Assembly: GCA_947565865.1 (NCBI GenBank)
Contig: CANOHT010000001.1
Coordinates: 124,001-188,000, forward strand
Direction: 5' to 3'
DNA length: 64,000 nt
Source: an uncultured Clostridia bacterium
GTDB taxonomy: Bacteria; Bacillota; Clostridia; Christensenellales; Aristaeellaceae
Part shown: piece by piece, positions 16,157 through 24,047 of the stretch
How the letters are laid out: the number at the start of each line of letters is the position of its first letter
Position numbering within the stretch: position 1 is the first letter of the stretch
Notes under the pieces: model-generated
The model's database searches: none
What the model saw: the letters and a program-made list of their open reading frames with translations, nothing else
Told to the model about the DNA's origin: nothing
Position numbers and translations under genes: made by a program

Positions 16157-17035
16157 ATGCTCACCTGCACGCTCTGTCCCCGCCAGTGCCACGCCCGCCG
16201 CGATGATGCCGCCGGTCAGGGCTTCTGCCGCCTGCCGGAAACCATGCTGATCGCCCGCATCGCCCCCCATCTGTGGGAGGAACCGCCTATCAGCGGCAGC
16301 CGAGGCACAGGGGCCGTCTTTTTCAGCGGCTGCACCCTGCGCTGCGCCTATTGCCAAAATGCCGACATCAGCCACCGCAATCAGGGGCGTCCCTTCACCC
16401 CGGCTCAGCTGGCGGACAGCCTGCGCCGCCTGGTTGAGCAAGGGGTACACAGCGTAAGCTTCATCACCGCTACGCCTTATGTAGAAGGCGTTGTGCAAGC
16501 CCTGGCCCTCTACCGTCCGCCTGTGCCGCTGGTATGGAATACCTCCGGCTATGAAACCATCGACACCCTGCGGCGGCTGGACGGCGTTATCGACGTTTAC
16601 CTTCCCGACCTCAAGCACTACACCCCGGGCATGGGCAGGCTTTGCGCCCAAGCAGCGGATTACTATGACGTGGCCACCGCCGCCATCTCCGAAATGGCAC
16701 GGCAGACAGGCCTGCCCCAATATGATGAGAACGGCCTCATGACCCGTGGCACCCTCATCCGCCACCTGATCCTTCCCGGCCTCACCGGGGAATCCATCGC
16801 CCTGCTGAACTGGGTACACGATACGCTCCCCGGCGTTCCCGTCAGCCTCATGCGCCAGTACATCCCCTGCAACAACGTCGCCATTCCCGGTCTGGACAGA
16901 CCCATCACCCCCCGGGAATACAAGCGCGTCCGCCAGCACATGCTGATGCTGAACCTCCCCGGCTTTGTTCAGGAGAAGGCTTCCGCCTCAACCGATTTCG
17001 TGCCCGTCTTCGGCCAGGATGAAAGTTATGTTTGA
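16157..17035 (+). CDS. Radical SAM protein, PflA-like (AmmeMemoRadiSam/PflX-type)
   Basis: A 292-residue iron-sulfur enzyme that cleaves S-adenosylmethionine to a radical. The [4Fe-4S] motif is C59-x3-C63-x2-C66 within SGCTLRCAYCQN. An extra N-terminal cysteine group (C4, C7, C11, C24: CTLCPRQC) is typical of the PflX-like branch. TTPYVEGV-like text (ATPYVEGV), GVIDVYLPDLKHY and QYIPCNN also fit. The start is the ATG at 16157, after GGAAGG. The substrate is not known; no partner glycyl-radical enzyme gene is adjacent. It is a monocistronic unit with its own promoter. Confidence 0.88.
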   Translation: MLTCTLCPRQCHARRDDAAGQGFCRLPETMLIARIAPHLWEEPPISGSRGTGAVFFSGCTLRCAYCQNADISHRNQGRPFTPAQLADSLRRLVEQGVHSVSFITATPYVEGVVQALALYRPPVPLVWNTSGYETIDTLRRLDGVIDVYLPDLKHYTPGMGRLCAQAADYYDVATAAISEMARQTGLPQYDENGLMTRGTLIRHLILPGLTGESIALLNWVHDTLPGVPVSLMRQYIPCNNVAIPGLDRPITPREYKRVRQHMLMLNLPGFVQEKASASTDFVPVFGQDESYV

Positions 17036-17106
17036 AGCATGAATGTTCCCCTCAAAGACGAACGGTACGTCAAGTGAACTTCAACCGAACATCAACGCGA
17101 ATTACC

Positions 17107-17135
17107 TTGAAATACCTTGCTCTCCATGGTAAAAT
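17107..17135 (+). promoter_or_regulatory. Promoter of the DegV-family gene
   Basis: TTGAAA (17107-17112), 17-bp spacer, TAAAAT (17130-17135), 37 bp before the ATG. Confidence 0.65.
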
Positions 17136-17172
17136 ATAGGGTATGGATGATCAGAGTATGACGGAGGCACGT

Positions 17173-18051
17173 ATGCGGAAACCACTCGCAATTCTTACCG
17201 ACAGCCACAGCGGCATCCTGCCCGAGGAAGCCGCGCGCATCGGCGTTTCGGTTCTGTCCATGCCCTTTACGGTGAACGATCAGACCTTTCTGGAAAGCGT
17301 ATCGCTCTCCAGAGAGGCTTTTTTCCGCCAGCAGGCCGAAGGCGCCAGCATCAGCACCTCCCAGCCCGCCCCGGAGGCCGTCGCCGCCCTGTGGGACGAG
17401 GCGCTGCAAACCCATGAGCAAGCGTTATACCTGCCCATCAGCAGCGGTCTGAGCGGCTCCTGCCAGACAGCCGCCGCTCTGGCCCAGGAGCCTGCCTATG
17501 CCGGGCGGGTGCTGGTGGTCGATAACGGCCGCGTGGCCACGCCCCTGCACCGCGCTGTGCTGGACGCCGTCGCCCTGCGGGATGAGGGGCACGACGCCCA
17601 AGCCATCAAGGCCGCGCTGGAAAACAGCAAGGCCGAAATGACCATCTATGTGGCTCTGCAAACCCTCGAATACCTCAAGCGCGGCGGCCGCGTCAGCCCG
17701 GCGGTGGCGGCCATCGGCACCCTGCTGAGCATCAAGCCCGTGCTGCGCCTGTCCACCGGCGTGCTGGAAAGCTACAAGAAATGCCGGGGCTTCGCCAAGG
17801 CCAAGGCCGCGATGATCGAGGCCGTCCGCGGGGATCTGACCATCCGCTTCCGAGATGCCCATGCCCGAGGCGAGGTCTACCTGCTGGCCGCCACCTCCGC
17901 CTCCCAGGAGGAGACGGCTCAGTGGCTGGCGGAAATCGAAGCTGCCTTCCCCGGTATGCCTGTGCTGTGCGATCCGCTCTCACTGGGCGTATGCTGCCAC
18001 ACCGGTCAGGGCGCCCTGGGCATCGGCCTGAGCTGCAAGCCCCGTCTATAA
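17173..18051 (+). CDS. DegV/FakB-family fatty-acid-binding protein
   Basis: A 292-residue DegV-fold protein. Proteins of this family (FakB) present an exogenous fatty acid to the kinase FakA for phosphorylation and phospholipid synthesis. Seen are AILTDSHSGILPEEA at the N-terminus, SISTSQPAPEAV near residue 58 (fatty-acid carboxylate site), LPISSGLSGS near 89, VDNGRVATP near 116, and YLKRGGRVSPAVAAIGTLLSIKPVL near 166. The ATG at 17173 follows GGAGG by 5 nt and is preferred to the Met ten codons earlier. FakA is not in the window. Bound lipid is unknown. Confidence 0.9.
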   Translation: MRKPLAILTDSHSGILPEEAARIGVSVLSMPFTVNDQTFLESVSLSREAFFRQQAEGASISTSQPAPEAVAALWDEALQTHEQALYLPISSGLSGSCQTAAALAQEPAYAGRVLVVDNGRVATPLHRAVLDAVALRDEGHDAQAIKAALENSKAEMTIYVALQTLEYLKRGGRVSPAVAAIGTLLSIKPVLRLSTGVLESYKKCRGFAKAKAAMIEAVRGDLTIRFRDAHARGEVYLLAATSASQEETAQWLAEIEAAFPGMPVLCDPLSLGVCCHTGQGALGIGLSCKPRL

Positions 18052-18272
18052 GGGCGTCAAGAAAAGCGTTGATACAAGCCTTTCAAGCAAACCATGCAAA
18101 GTTGCCAAACAGAAGCATCGCCCCCGTTGACCGCCCCGAAGGCGCTCACCTGTTTTGATTAATCGATCGACCGCAAGCTGTCATCCCTCGTCCGAACGAT
18201 TTGAATCGCCAGGGGGCCAGCGGCCTCTCCAACGCCTTCTAAATCATTGTTGACAGTATGATTGGAGCATTG

Positions 18273-18983
18273 ATGATGACCTACCAAGCCATTTTGTTCG
18301 ACCTGGACGGCACGCTGCTGCCCATGGATACCGAAGCCTTCACACAGGGTTATTTCCGTCTGCTGGCTAAGGCAGTCGCCCCGCTGGGCATAACCCCGGA
18401 GGCCATGATTTCCGCCCTTTGGAGCGGCATTCGGGCCATGATGGTCAACGACGGCCGGCGCAGCAACCGCGAGCGCTTCTGGGAGGTCTTCAGCGCCGAA
18501 ACAGGCGTCGCCCAGGCGCTTTGCGAGCCCATCTGTGATCGGTTCTACACCGAGGGCTTCCACCAGGCCCGGGCCTTCACCGGGGACAACCCCCTCGCGG
18601 TGGAAGCCATGAGGCTGGCGCGACAGAAGGCGGACAAGGTGATCCTGGCCACGAACCCCCTGTTTCCTTTGCCGGGGCAGACTACCCGGATGAGCTGGGT
18701 TGGCCTGCGGCCCTCGGACTTCGACCTGGTAACCAGCTATGAGGGCGACCGCTTCTGCAAGCCCAATCCCGCCTATTACCAGGACATCTGTGATCGCCTG
18801 TCCCTGGACCCTGCCCGCTGCCTGATGATCGGCAACGACGAGCGGGAGGACATGCTGGCCGCTCACAGCCTGGGCATGGCAGGCTATCTGGTCACCGACT
18901 GCCTGCTGCCCTGCCCGGAGCATCCCTGGGACGGCCCTCGCGGCACCTTTGCCGACATGACGGCCATGCTTCGCAGGCTGTAA
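18273..18983 (+). CDS. HAD-superfamily hydrolase (phosphatase-like)
   Basis: A 236-residue HAD hydrolase. Motif I is FDLDGTLL with D10 as nucleophile and D12 as acid/base, motif II is the Thr of LATNP near residue 125, motif III is a Lys in FCKPNP near 165, and motif IV is GNDEREDML near 186. A helical cap lies between motifs I and II, so it is class C1. Substrate is not predictable from sequence. The start is one of two adjacent ATGs at 18273/18276 behind GGAG. It ends at the shared terminator at 18996. Confidence 0.88.
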   Translation: MMTYQAILFDLDGTLLPMDTEAFTQGYFRLLAKAVAPLGITPEAMISALWSGIRAMMVNDGRRSNRERFWEVFSAETGVAQALCEPICDRFYTEGFHQARAFTGDNPLAVEAMRLARQKADKVILATNPLFPLPGQTTRMSWVGLRPSDFDLVTSYEGDRFCKPNPAYYQDICDRLSLDPARCLMIGNDEREDMLAAHSLGMAGYLVTDCLLPCPEHPWDGPRGTFADMTAMLRRL

Positions 18984-18995
18984 GCGCACACTCAG

Positions 18996-19052
18996 AAAAA
19001 GGCCCGTTTCCCTCATGGACATCAGCCGTCCAAAGAGGGCAACGGGCTTATT
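18996..19052. terminator. Bidirectional terminator between HAD gene and trmD operon
   Basis: GCCCGTTTCCCTC pairs imperfectly with GAGGGCAACGGGC, with A/T tracts on both sides (AAAAA before, TTATTTTAT after). It serves the convergent plus gene ending at 18983 and the minus gene ending at 19053. Confidence 0.75.
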
Positions 19053-19421
19053 TTATCGTCTTGTCCGCAGGGATTGAGTGGACATGTAACCCACAAACAG
19101 GCTTTCCGCCAGAACCACCTGACCGCTGCTGGTCGCCAGCATATCCAGCACGGGCAGCCGCGCGCTTCCCATGCTGTGCAGGTACTGCCAGACGATCACC
19201 GCCGCGATGACCAGAGCCGGAATCCACAAAAGCACGGCGAAGGGCTCTTTGCGGCGGCTGGCCCCGCTCAGCGGCAGCAGCAGCGCCAGACAAACGCCCA
19301 GCAGCAGCCCCTTGAGCACATTGCTCCAGAAGCCCAGCTGATCCATCAGCGGCAGCAGCAAACACGCCAGCCAGCACAGCAGGAGCGGCGCCACCAGCAC
19401 CATCAGCTTGCGCAAAAACAT
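19053..19421 (-). CDS. Small multi-helix membrane protein of unknown function
   Basis: A 122-residue hydrophobic protein starting 1 nt after the trmD stop codon, so it belongs to the same transcript. Three or four membrane helices are visible: about residues 5-27, 32-52, 60-84, and possibly a weak one at 95-112 (GQVVLAESLFVGYM). The C-terminus is basic (SLRTRR). I recognise no family. Its position at the end of the rpsP-khpA-rimM-trmD group may only reflect operon read-through. Confidence 0.7.
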   Translation of the reverse strand: MFLRKLMVLVAPLLLCWLACLLLPLMDQLGFWSNVLKGLLLGVCLALLLPLSGASRRKEPFAVLLWIPALVIAAVIVWQYLHSMGSARLPVLDMLATSSGQVVLAESLFVGYMSTQSLRTRR

Positions 19422-19422
19422 G

Positions 19423-20142
19423 CTACATCTCCTCCAGCCATTGTTTTTCCCAGTCGGTCAGCGCGGCCTTTTCCAGCAGATCCGGCCTGAACCGCTTGGT
19501 AGCCAGGATCGACTCCCGCCTGCGCCAGGCACGAATCCTCGCATGGTCGCCCGAAAGCAGCACCTCCGGCGTCTCCATGCCATTGAGCACCCGCGGCCTG
19601 GTGTACTGCGGATATTCCAGCAGCCCGTCGGAAAAGGACTCTTCCTCCGGGCTTTCGGCGCTGCCCAGCACCCCGGGAATGAACCGGGCCACGCAGTCCG
19701 TCAGCACCATGGCCGCCAATTCGCCCCCGGTGAGAATGTAATCCCCGATGCTGATCTCCTCATCCACACAGCTATCCAGCGCCCGCTGATCCACGCCCTC
19801 ATAATGGCCGCACAGCAGCACCAGCTCCTCCTCCTGAGCCAGGGCGCGGGCCTTCTGAGTGGTCAGCGTAGCGCCCCGTGGCCCCAGAAAGATCCGCCGT
19901 CCGCGAAAGCCCTCCCCTGTCACCGATGCCATGGCGTCCATGATCGGCTGGGCCAGCATCACCATGCCCGCGCCGCCGCCGAAGGGGTAATCATCCGTGT
20001 TCTTGTGCTTGCGGTCGGAAAAGGGGCGGATGTCCACCGCGCGGATGTCAATGAGCCCCTGCTCCCTGGCCCGGCCCAGGATGCTGGCGCTCAGCACACT
20101 TTCAAACATATCGGGAAATATGGTGAGGATGGTGATTTTCAT
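19423..20142 (-). CDS. trmD: TrmD, tRNA (guanine-37-N1)-methyltransferase
   Basis: Methylates G37 next to the anticodon of tRNAs, preventing frameshifts. The 239-residue protein has the SPOUT trefoil-knot features: GGGAGMVMLAQPIMDA near residue 57, LLCGHYEGVDQRALD near 110 and IGDYILTGGELAAMV near 132, where SAM binds. NGMETPEVLLSGDHARI near 190 is the C-terminal tRNA-binding part. It starts 6 nt after rimM. Confidence 0.97.
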   Translation of the reverse strand: MKITILTIFPDMFESVLSASILGRAREQGLIDIRAVDIRPFSDRKHKNTDDYPFGGGAGMVMLAQPIMDAMASVTGEGFRGRRIFLGPRGATLTTQKARALAQEEELVLLCGHYEGVDQRALDSCVDEEISIGDYILTGGELAAMVLTDCVARFIPGVLGSAESPEEESFSDGLLEYPQYTRPRVLNGMETPEVLLSGDHARIRAWRRRESILATKRFRPDLLEKAALTDWEKQWLEEM

Positions 20143-20148
20143 CGTCCG

Positions 20149-20670
20149 TCACTCCTCGCGCACGGCCACCTCGTCCAGGTGGGAGGCGTCCACCAGGATG
20201 CGCCGGGCAGCCACATCCACCTGGGGGAAGACGGCCTTCAGCGCCGGAGCCATCAGGTTGCCCTTGGCCGTGCGGAAGACGTAGACATCCACCACGCCGT
20301 GCTGAAGCACATCCGTCAGCGTCCCGATGACCTCGCCCCGCTCATCCACCGCCTCGCAGCCGATCAGATCGGTAATGTACGTCTCGTCCTCCGCCAGGGC
20401 GTTTGCATGGGCACGGTCGATAAACAGCTGCTTTCCGCGCAGCCGCTCCACGTCCTCCGGCCTTTCGCATCCCTCCAGCAGCAGGTACACAAACCCGTCA
20501 TGCACACGGACACACCGGCTTTGGATGGGCGCGTAGCCCTCGCCCTGGGCCAGGTACAGCGTTTCCCAGCGGCGGAAGTCGTCGTGGTTGGCGGCGTAGG
20601 GCTTCACCTTCGCCTCGCCCCGAATGCCCTGGGGCTTGAGAATTTCACCGATCATCAGATATTGCGTCAT
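20149..20670 (-). CDS. rimM: RimM, 16S rRNA-processing / 30S maturation factor
   Basis: Binds ribosomal protein S19 and helps mature the 30S head. The 173-residue protein has the RimM N-terminal barrel (MIGEILKPQGIRGEAKVKPY) and the C-terminal PRC-barrel (DLIGCEAVDERGEVIGTLTDVLQHG...DVYVF). The start is the ATG at 20670 behind GGAGG; the longer frame upstream runs through repeat sequence and is not credible. It is followed by trmD, as in most bacteria. Confidence 0.95.
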   Translation of the reverse strand: MTQYLMIGEILKPQGIRGEAKVKPYAANHDDFRRWETLYLAQGEGYAPIQSRCVRVHDGFVYLLLEGCERPEDVERLRGKQLFIDRAHANALAEDETYITDLIGCEAVDERGEVIGTLTDVLQHGVVDVYVFRTAKGNLMAPALKAVFPQVDVAARRILVDASHLDEVAVREE

Positions 20671-20744
20671 GCGCTGCCTCCACATTACAGACGATGGAAA
20701 AAGTGCGCTCAGTCGAACGATCCCGCTGCAGCCTTTCAAAACGC

Positions 20745-20945
20745 CGCAAGGAGGCCTCGGAGAACCCGCAGACCTTCTAACTGCCGCCCGAAAGCAAGCA
20801 GCTCCGGGGCATGAAAACATAGCGAACCCCTGGGCGGTGGTTTTCGCGCGATTGCGTTAGAAATCGCTCCTTACGCGACCGAACAGCAAGGGCCGTTCAA
20901 ACTCAAAAAAGTGGCGCATGCCACTTTTTTGACGCCTTCAGCGTG
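20745..20945 (-). repeat. Hairpin-mosaic extragenic element, copy C (between khpA and rimM)
   Basis: A diverged copy of the 1315-1512 element: GGCCTCGGAGAACCCGCAG (from 20753) resembles the GGTGTCGGAGGGCCCGCAG block, GCTCCTTACGCGACC (20867-20881) the CTTCCTTACACGACC block, and its slot-2 hairpin GCGATT/AAATCGC matches B1. The last slot holds the long A/T-rich hairpin at 20905-20930. It lies directly downstream of the khpA stop on the minus strand and fills the roughly 300-bp gap before rimM. Confidence 0.65.
20905..20930. terminator. Perfect A/T-tract hairpin after khpA
   Basis: AAAAAAGTGGC pairs perfectly with GCCACTTTTTT around a 4-nt loop, giving T tracts on both strands. It would terminate or attenuate transcription between khpA and rimM, genes that are usually cotranscribed. 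Confidence 0.75.
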
Positions 20946-20971
20946 ATCAGTCGAATGATCCCGCTGGCAAA

Positions 20972-21199
20972 TCACTGGATTTCCACAAAAACAGGCTTGC
21001 TGTCCTTGGCGGTGGCCGCCTTGACAACGGCACGGATCGCCTTGGCGATGCGGCCCTGCTTGCCGATGACCTTGCCCATATCCTCTTCGGCCACGTTCAG
21101 CTCAAGGATGATGGCCTCGGGACCCTCGGTCTCAGTGACGCTCACCTGCTCGGGATGATCCACCAAGGACTGCGCCACAAAGGTAAGTAGTTCTTGCAT
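20972..21199 (-). CDS. khpA: KhpA, KH-domain RNA-binding protein
   Basis: A 75-residue single KH-domain protein; KhpA acts as a global RNA binder, usually with KhpB/EloR. The GxxG loop is GKQG in MGKVIGKQGRIAKAIRAVVKAA (about residues 41-62), preceded by ILELNVAEED. It lies between rpsP and rimM, the conserved location in Bacillota. Confidence 0.95.
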   Translation of the reverse strand: MQELLTFVAQSLVDHPEQVSVTETEGPEAIILELNVAEEDMGKVIGKQGRIAKAIRAVVKAATAKDSKPVFVEIQ

Positions 21200-21258
21200 G
21201 GGACTTCCTTTCTGCGCACCGGCAGAACCGATGCTGCCCTGGACTTGCGTCAGCCGGC

Positions 21259-21510
21259 TTACTTCTCTTCGATGACGCCGGACTTCTTCAGCAGGACGCG
21301 CACGGTATCGGTGGGCTGAGCGCCAACGCCGAGCCAGTACTTGGCGCGCTCGCCGTTGACGTTGATCTCGGCGGGAGCGGTCATGGGATTGTAGTAGCCG
21401 ATCTCCTCGATGAAGCGGCCGTCACGGGGGCTGTGGATGTCGGCAACGACGACGCGGTAGAAGGGCTTCTTCTTCATACCCATTCTCTTCAGACGAATCT
21501 TGACAGACAT
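21259..21510 (-). CDS. rpsP: Ribosomal protein bS16
   Basis: Small-subunit protein of 83 residues that binds 16S rRNA early in assembly. It begins MSVKIRLKRMGMKKKPFYRVV and contains DSRSPRDG-like text (DIHSPRDGRFIEEIGYYNP) and the WLGVGAQPTDTVRVLLKKSG tail typical of bS16. AGGAGGA lies upstream of the ATG. Confidence 0.98.
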   Translation of the reverse strand: MSVKIRLKRMGMKKKPFYRVVVADIHSPRDGRFIEEIGYYNPMTAPAEINVNGERAKYWLGVGAQPTDTVRVLLKKSGVIEEK

Positions 21511-21556
21511 TTGGAAATTCCTCCTCCATTGTAGTTCGTGGTGAATCTATATGGAA

Positions 21557-21579
21557 ATCATATAAACGGGTTATATGAT
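21557..21579. promoter_or_regulatory. Palindrome in the rpsP leader
   Basis: A perfect 9-bp inverted repeat, ATCATATAA and TTATATGAT, with a 5-nt spacer, 47 bp before the rpsP start. It is A/T-rich in a GC-rich genome, overlaps possible -10 sequences (TATCAT on the minus strand), and could be an operator or leader hairpin. Confidence 0.5.
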
Positions 21580-21608
21580 ACCACGCGTTTTTCGACGGGA
21601 AGCGCCCG

Positions 21609-22937
21609 TCACATATTCCCCAGCATCCGGCGCATCCGGGCGCCCTTGCCGCCCTTGAGCTGAGCCATCTGCTTCATCATCTGCTTGGCCTGGTCGAACT
21701 GGCGGATTAGCTGGTTGACATCCTGCACCGTGGTGCCGGAGCCCGCGGCAATGCGCTTGCGACGGCTGGCGTTGAGGATACCGGGATTCCGGCGCTCCCT
21801 GGGCGTCATGGAGCGGATGATGGCCTCGGGCTTCTTCATGGCGTTCTCATCCACGTCCAACTCCTTGCCGGACATGCCCGGGAGCATTTGAAGCATGGAC
21901 TTGATGCCGCCCATCTTCTTCATGGACTGCATCTGCTCCAGAAAATCGTCAAGGGTGAGGTCGGCGGTTTTGACCTTGCGGGCCAGCTTGTCGGCGTCAT
22001 GCTCGTCAAAAGCCTCGGCGGCCTTGTCGATGAGGGTCAGCATATCGCCCATGCCCAGGATGCGGCTGGCCATACGGTCGGGGTGGAAGGGCTCGATGTC
22101 CGAGAGCTTCTCGCCAATGCCGCTGAACTTGATGGGCTTGCCCGTCACCGCCCGCACGGAAAGGGCCGCGCCGCCGCGGGTATCGCCGTCCAGCTTGGTA
22201 AGAATCACGCCGTCGATGCTCAGCTTCTCATTGAAGGCCTTGGCCACGTTCACGGCGTCCTGGCCGGTCATGGCGTCCACCACCAGAAGGATTTCCTGGG
22301 GCTTCACGGCTTCCTTGACGCGCTCCAGCTCGTCCATCAGCTCGGTGTCGATGTGCAGGCGGCCAGCGGTGTCGACAATCAGCACGTCCCGCTGATAGTA
22401 CCGGGCGTACTCGACGGCCTCCCTCGCCGTCTTGACCGGGTCCTGGGTGCCCTTCTCAAACACCGGCACCTTCACCTGCTCGCCCACCACCTGCAGCTGC
22501 TTGATAGCGGCGGGGCGGTAGATGTCGCAGGCGGCCAGCATGGGCTTTTTGCCCTGCTTGGTCAGGTAGCCCGCCAGCTTGGCGGCCATGGTGGTTTTAC
22601 CCGCGCCCTGAAGGCCGCAGAGCATGTACACCGTCAGCGGGGAGGAAGACCAGGTGAGCCGGGCGTTGCTGCCGCCCATCAGCTGGGTCATTTCCTCATT
22701 AACGATTTTGATGACCTGCTGCCCCGGCGTCAGGGAGGAGGTGATCTCCTGCCCCACGCAGCGCTCCGTCACCTTTTTGATGAAGTCCTTGGCGACGGCA
22801 TAGTTGACATCGGCTTCCAGCAGAGCCATGCGGACTTCCCGCATACCCTCCTTGACGTTTTGCTCGGTCAGCTTGCCCTTGCCTGTCATTTTCCGCAGGG
22901 CGCCCTGCAGCTTTTCACTCAAGCCCTCAAAGGCCAT
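21609..22937 (-). CDS. ffh: Ffh, signal recognition particle GTPase
   Basis: The protein part of SRP, delivering nascent membrane proteins to FtsY and the translocon. The 442-residue protein has the N domain, the G domain with GLQGAGKTTMAAKLA at about residue 107, DTAGRLHID near 190 and TKLDGDTRGGAALS near 247, and a methionine-rich M domain (MKKMGGIKSMLQMLPGM; FDQAKQMMKQMAQLKGG). The start is the ATG at 22937 behind AGGAGG, overlapping the ylxM end by 11 nt. Confidence 0.98.
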   Translation of the reverse strand: MAFEGLSEKLQGALRKMTGKGKLTEQNVKEGMREVRMALLEADVNYAVAKDFIKKVTERCVGQEITSSLTPGQQVIKIVNEEMTQLMGGSNARLTWSSSPLTVYMLCGLQGAGKTTMAAKLAGYLTKQGKKPMLAACDIYRPAAIKQLQVVGEQVKVPVFEKGTQDPVKTAREAVEYARYYQRDVLIVDTAGRLHIDTELMDELERVKEAVKPQEILLVVDAMTGQDAVNVAKAFNEKLSIDGVILTKLDGDTRGGAALSVRAVTGKPIKFSGIGEKLSDIEPFHPDRMASRILGMGDMLTLIDKAAEAFDEHDADKLARKVKTADLTLDDFLEQMQSMKKMGGIKSMLQMLPGMSGKELDVDENAMKKPEAIIRSMTPRERRNPGILNASRRKRIAAGSGTTVQDVNQLIRQFDQAKQMMKQMAQLKGGKGARMRRMLGNM

Positions 22938-23286
22938 TGCTTTCCTCCTGATCCAGCCGGATGAGCGCATCCAGCATTGTCTCGCACTCAGCGTACCGCT
23001 TCGCCCTCAGCGCCGCCAGGCATTGCTCCATCCCCTGCGACCGGCGGGTGAATTTGTCCGCCATCCCCAGCTTCTCCTCCATATCCAGGAGGCGGTGGGC
23101 CGCCCTGGTCAGCAGATCATGCACACCCTGACGGCTGATACCCGCCTCGGCGGCGATCTCCCCCAGGGACATATCCTCCTCGCAGTGCATCGCCAGCACC
23201 TGGCGTTGTTTTTCCGTCAGCATACCGCCGTAAAAGGCCACCAGCCAGGCCAGCTCGACCTTTCTTTCCAGAACCTCCGACGCCAT
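22927..23286 (-). CDS. ylxM: YlxM/p13-like helix-turn-helix protein
   Basis: A 119-residue protein of the UPF0122 family, encoded before ffh in many Bacillota and thought to influence SRP function or expression. A sigma-70 region-4-like helix-turn-helix is clear: LTEKQRQVLAMHCEEDMSLGEIAAEAGISRQGVHDLLTRAAH at about residues 23-64. The start is the ATG at 23286 with GGAGG 7 nt upstream; the longer frame upstream covers promoter sequence. Two identical-type palindromes flank its promoter, so autoregulation is possible. Confidence 0.93.
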   Translation of the reverse strand: MASEVLERKVELAWLVAFYGGMLTEKQRQVLAMHCEEDMSLGEIAAEAGISRQGVHDLLTRAAHRLLDMEEKLGMADKFTRRSQGMEQCLAALRAKRYAECETMLDALIRLDQEESNGL

Positions 23287-23300
23287 GGCGGTGCCTCCAC

Positions 23301-23322
23301 TGTCAAGGGTTATTGTTTGACA
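23301..23322. promoter_or_regulatory. Operator-like palindrome, proximal copy
   Basis: TGTCAA, ten bases, TTGACA. It lies between the -10 box and the ylxM start. The half-sites and much of the spacer match the distal copy at 23353-23374; centres are 52 bp apart, about five helical turns. Confidence 0.6.
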
Positions 23323-23329
23323 CCCGGCT

Positions 23330-23358
23330 ATCATACACCATCGCGGCGCGGTTGTCAA
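23330..23358 (-). promoter_or_regulatory. Promoter of ylxM-ffh
   Basis: On the minus strand TTGACA (23358-23353), 17-bp spacer, TATGAT (23335-23330): a near-consensus sigma-A promoter. Its -35 box is one half of the distal palindrome. Confidence 0.85.
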
Positions 23359-23374
23359 GGGGTTTTGTTTGACA
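23353..23374. promoter_or_regulatory. Operator-like palindrome, distal copy
   Basis: TGTCAA, ten bases, TTGACA, overlapping the -35 box of the ylxM-ffh promoter. See the proximal copy at 23301-23322. Confidence 0.6.
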
Positions 23375-23389
23375 CCCGCGCAATTGTTC

Positions 23390-23920
23390 CCGCTCTTTTC
23401 ATCCATTAAGGATGGGAAGAATTTCCTTTGTGGCGGACAGATCAAGCTCATCGTCACTGAGATGCTGGCAGAACTCCTCATCCGGCATCGGGTGCACTCG
23501 GAATTCATTCAAGCCCCTTGCAGCAAGTGGCGAGGGCAGCTGTACAGCACCGCTGTTTGGTAATATGAGACTGGGGCCATATCTCAAAAAAAGGGGTTGC
23601 CTTGTCAAGGCAATGCAGCTTGTTTGGCCGCCCTGCCAAGGGCAAACCCTTCTACACCCCCAACGGTTCCAGTCCCATGCGCAATTGTCCTTCCAAAACA
23701 TACCAATATCCGTCTTGTTGCGAATGCCAACTGGCTTGTAACGATGGAGGCGGAACACCGCCCTCCCAGATCTCTTTGTTCCTTCTCCGTGGAGAAAGTA
23801 CAACCAAACAAGCTCCACTGTCCTGCCGAGGATCAAATCTTTTTCCATCATAGAACAAGAAGCCTCCCCCTCCACTTCGTCCTATCCTAAAGAATTAAAG
23901 ACAAATCACCTGTACTTTTT
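23390..23920. other. Intergenic region with possible decayed minus-strand gene
   Basis: Lower GC than its surroundings. Minus-strand frames hold protein-like pieces in different frames: one begins MFYDGKRFDPRQDSG at 23858 and ends near 23652, and another ends near 23399 with an acidic tail containing PMPDEEFCQHLSDDELDL. No single frame joins them without a frameshift. This could be a frameshifted gene, but no family is recognisable, so I do not call a CDS. Confidence 0.35.
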
Positions 23921-23924
23921 TCGA

Positions 23925-23953
23925 TTGTCCCCATATTCGCCGTGTGCTATAAT
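23925..23953 (+). promoter_or_regulatory. Promoter of the GH3 gene
   Basis: TTGTCC (23925-23930), 17-bp spacer, TATAAT (23948-23953). It lies 95 bp before the GH3 start. Confidence 0.65.
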
Positions 23954-24047
23954 GAAACCGCAGTCGGCTCGGGAAAATAAAATCTGCTTGCTATCCGCGC
24001 CGGGCCCGGTTAGCGCACCTGGAGCAGACATACTGCATGGAGGAATT

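Noticed and set aside
18250..18280. TTGACA just before the HAD gene as a -35 box
   Set aside because: No -10 hexamer at 16-18 bp; such a spacing would place it inside the start codons.
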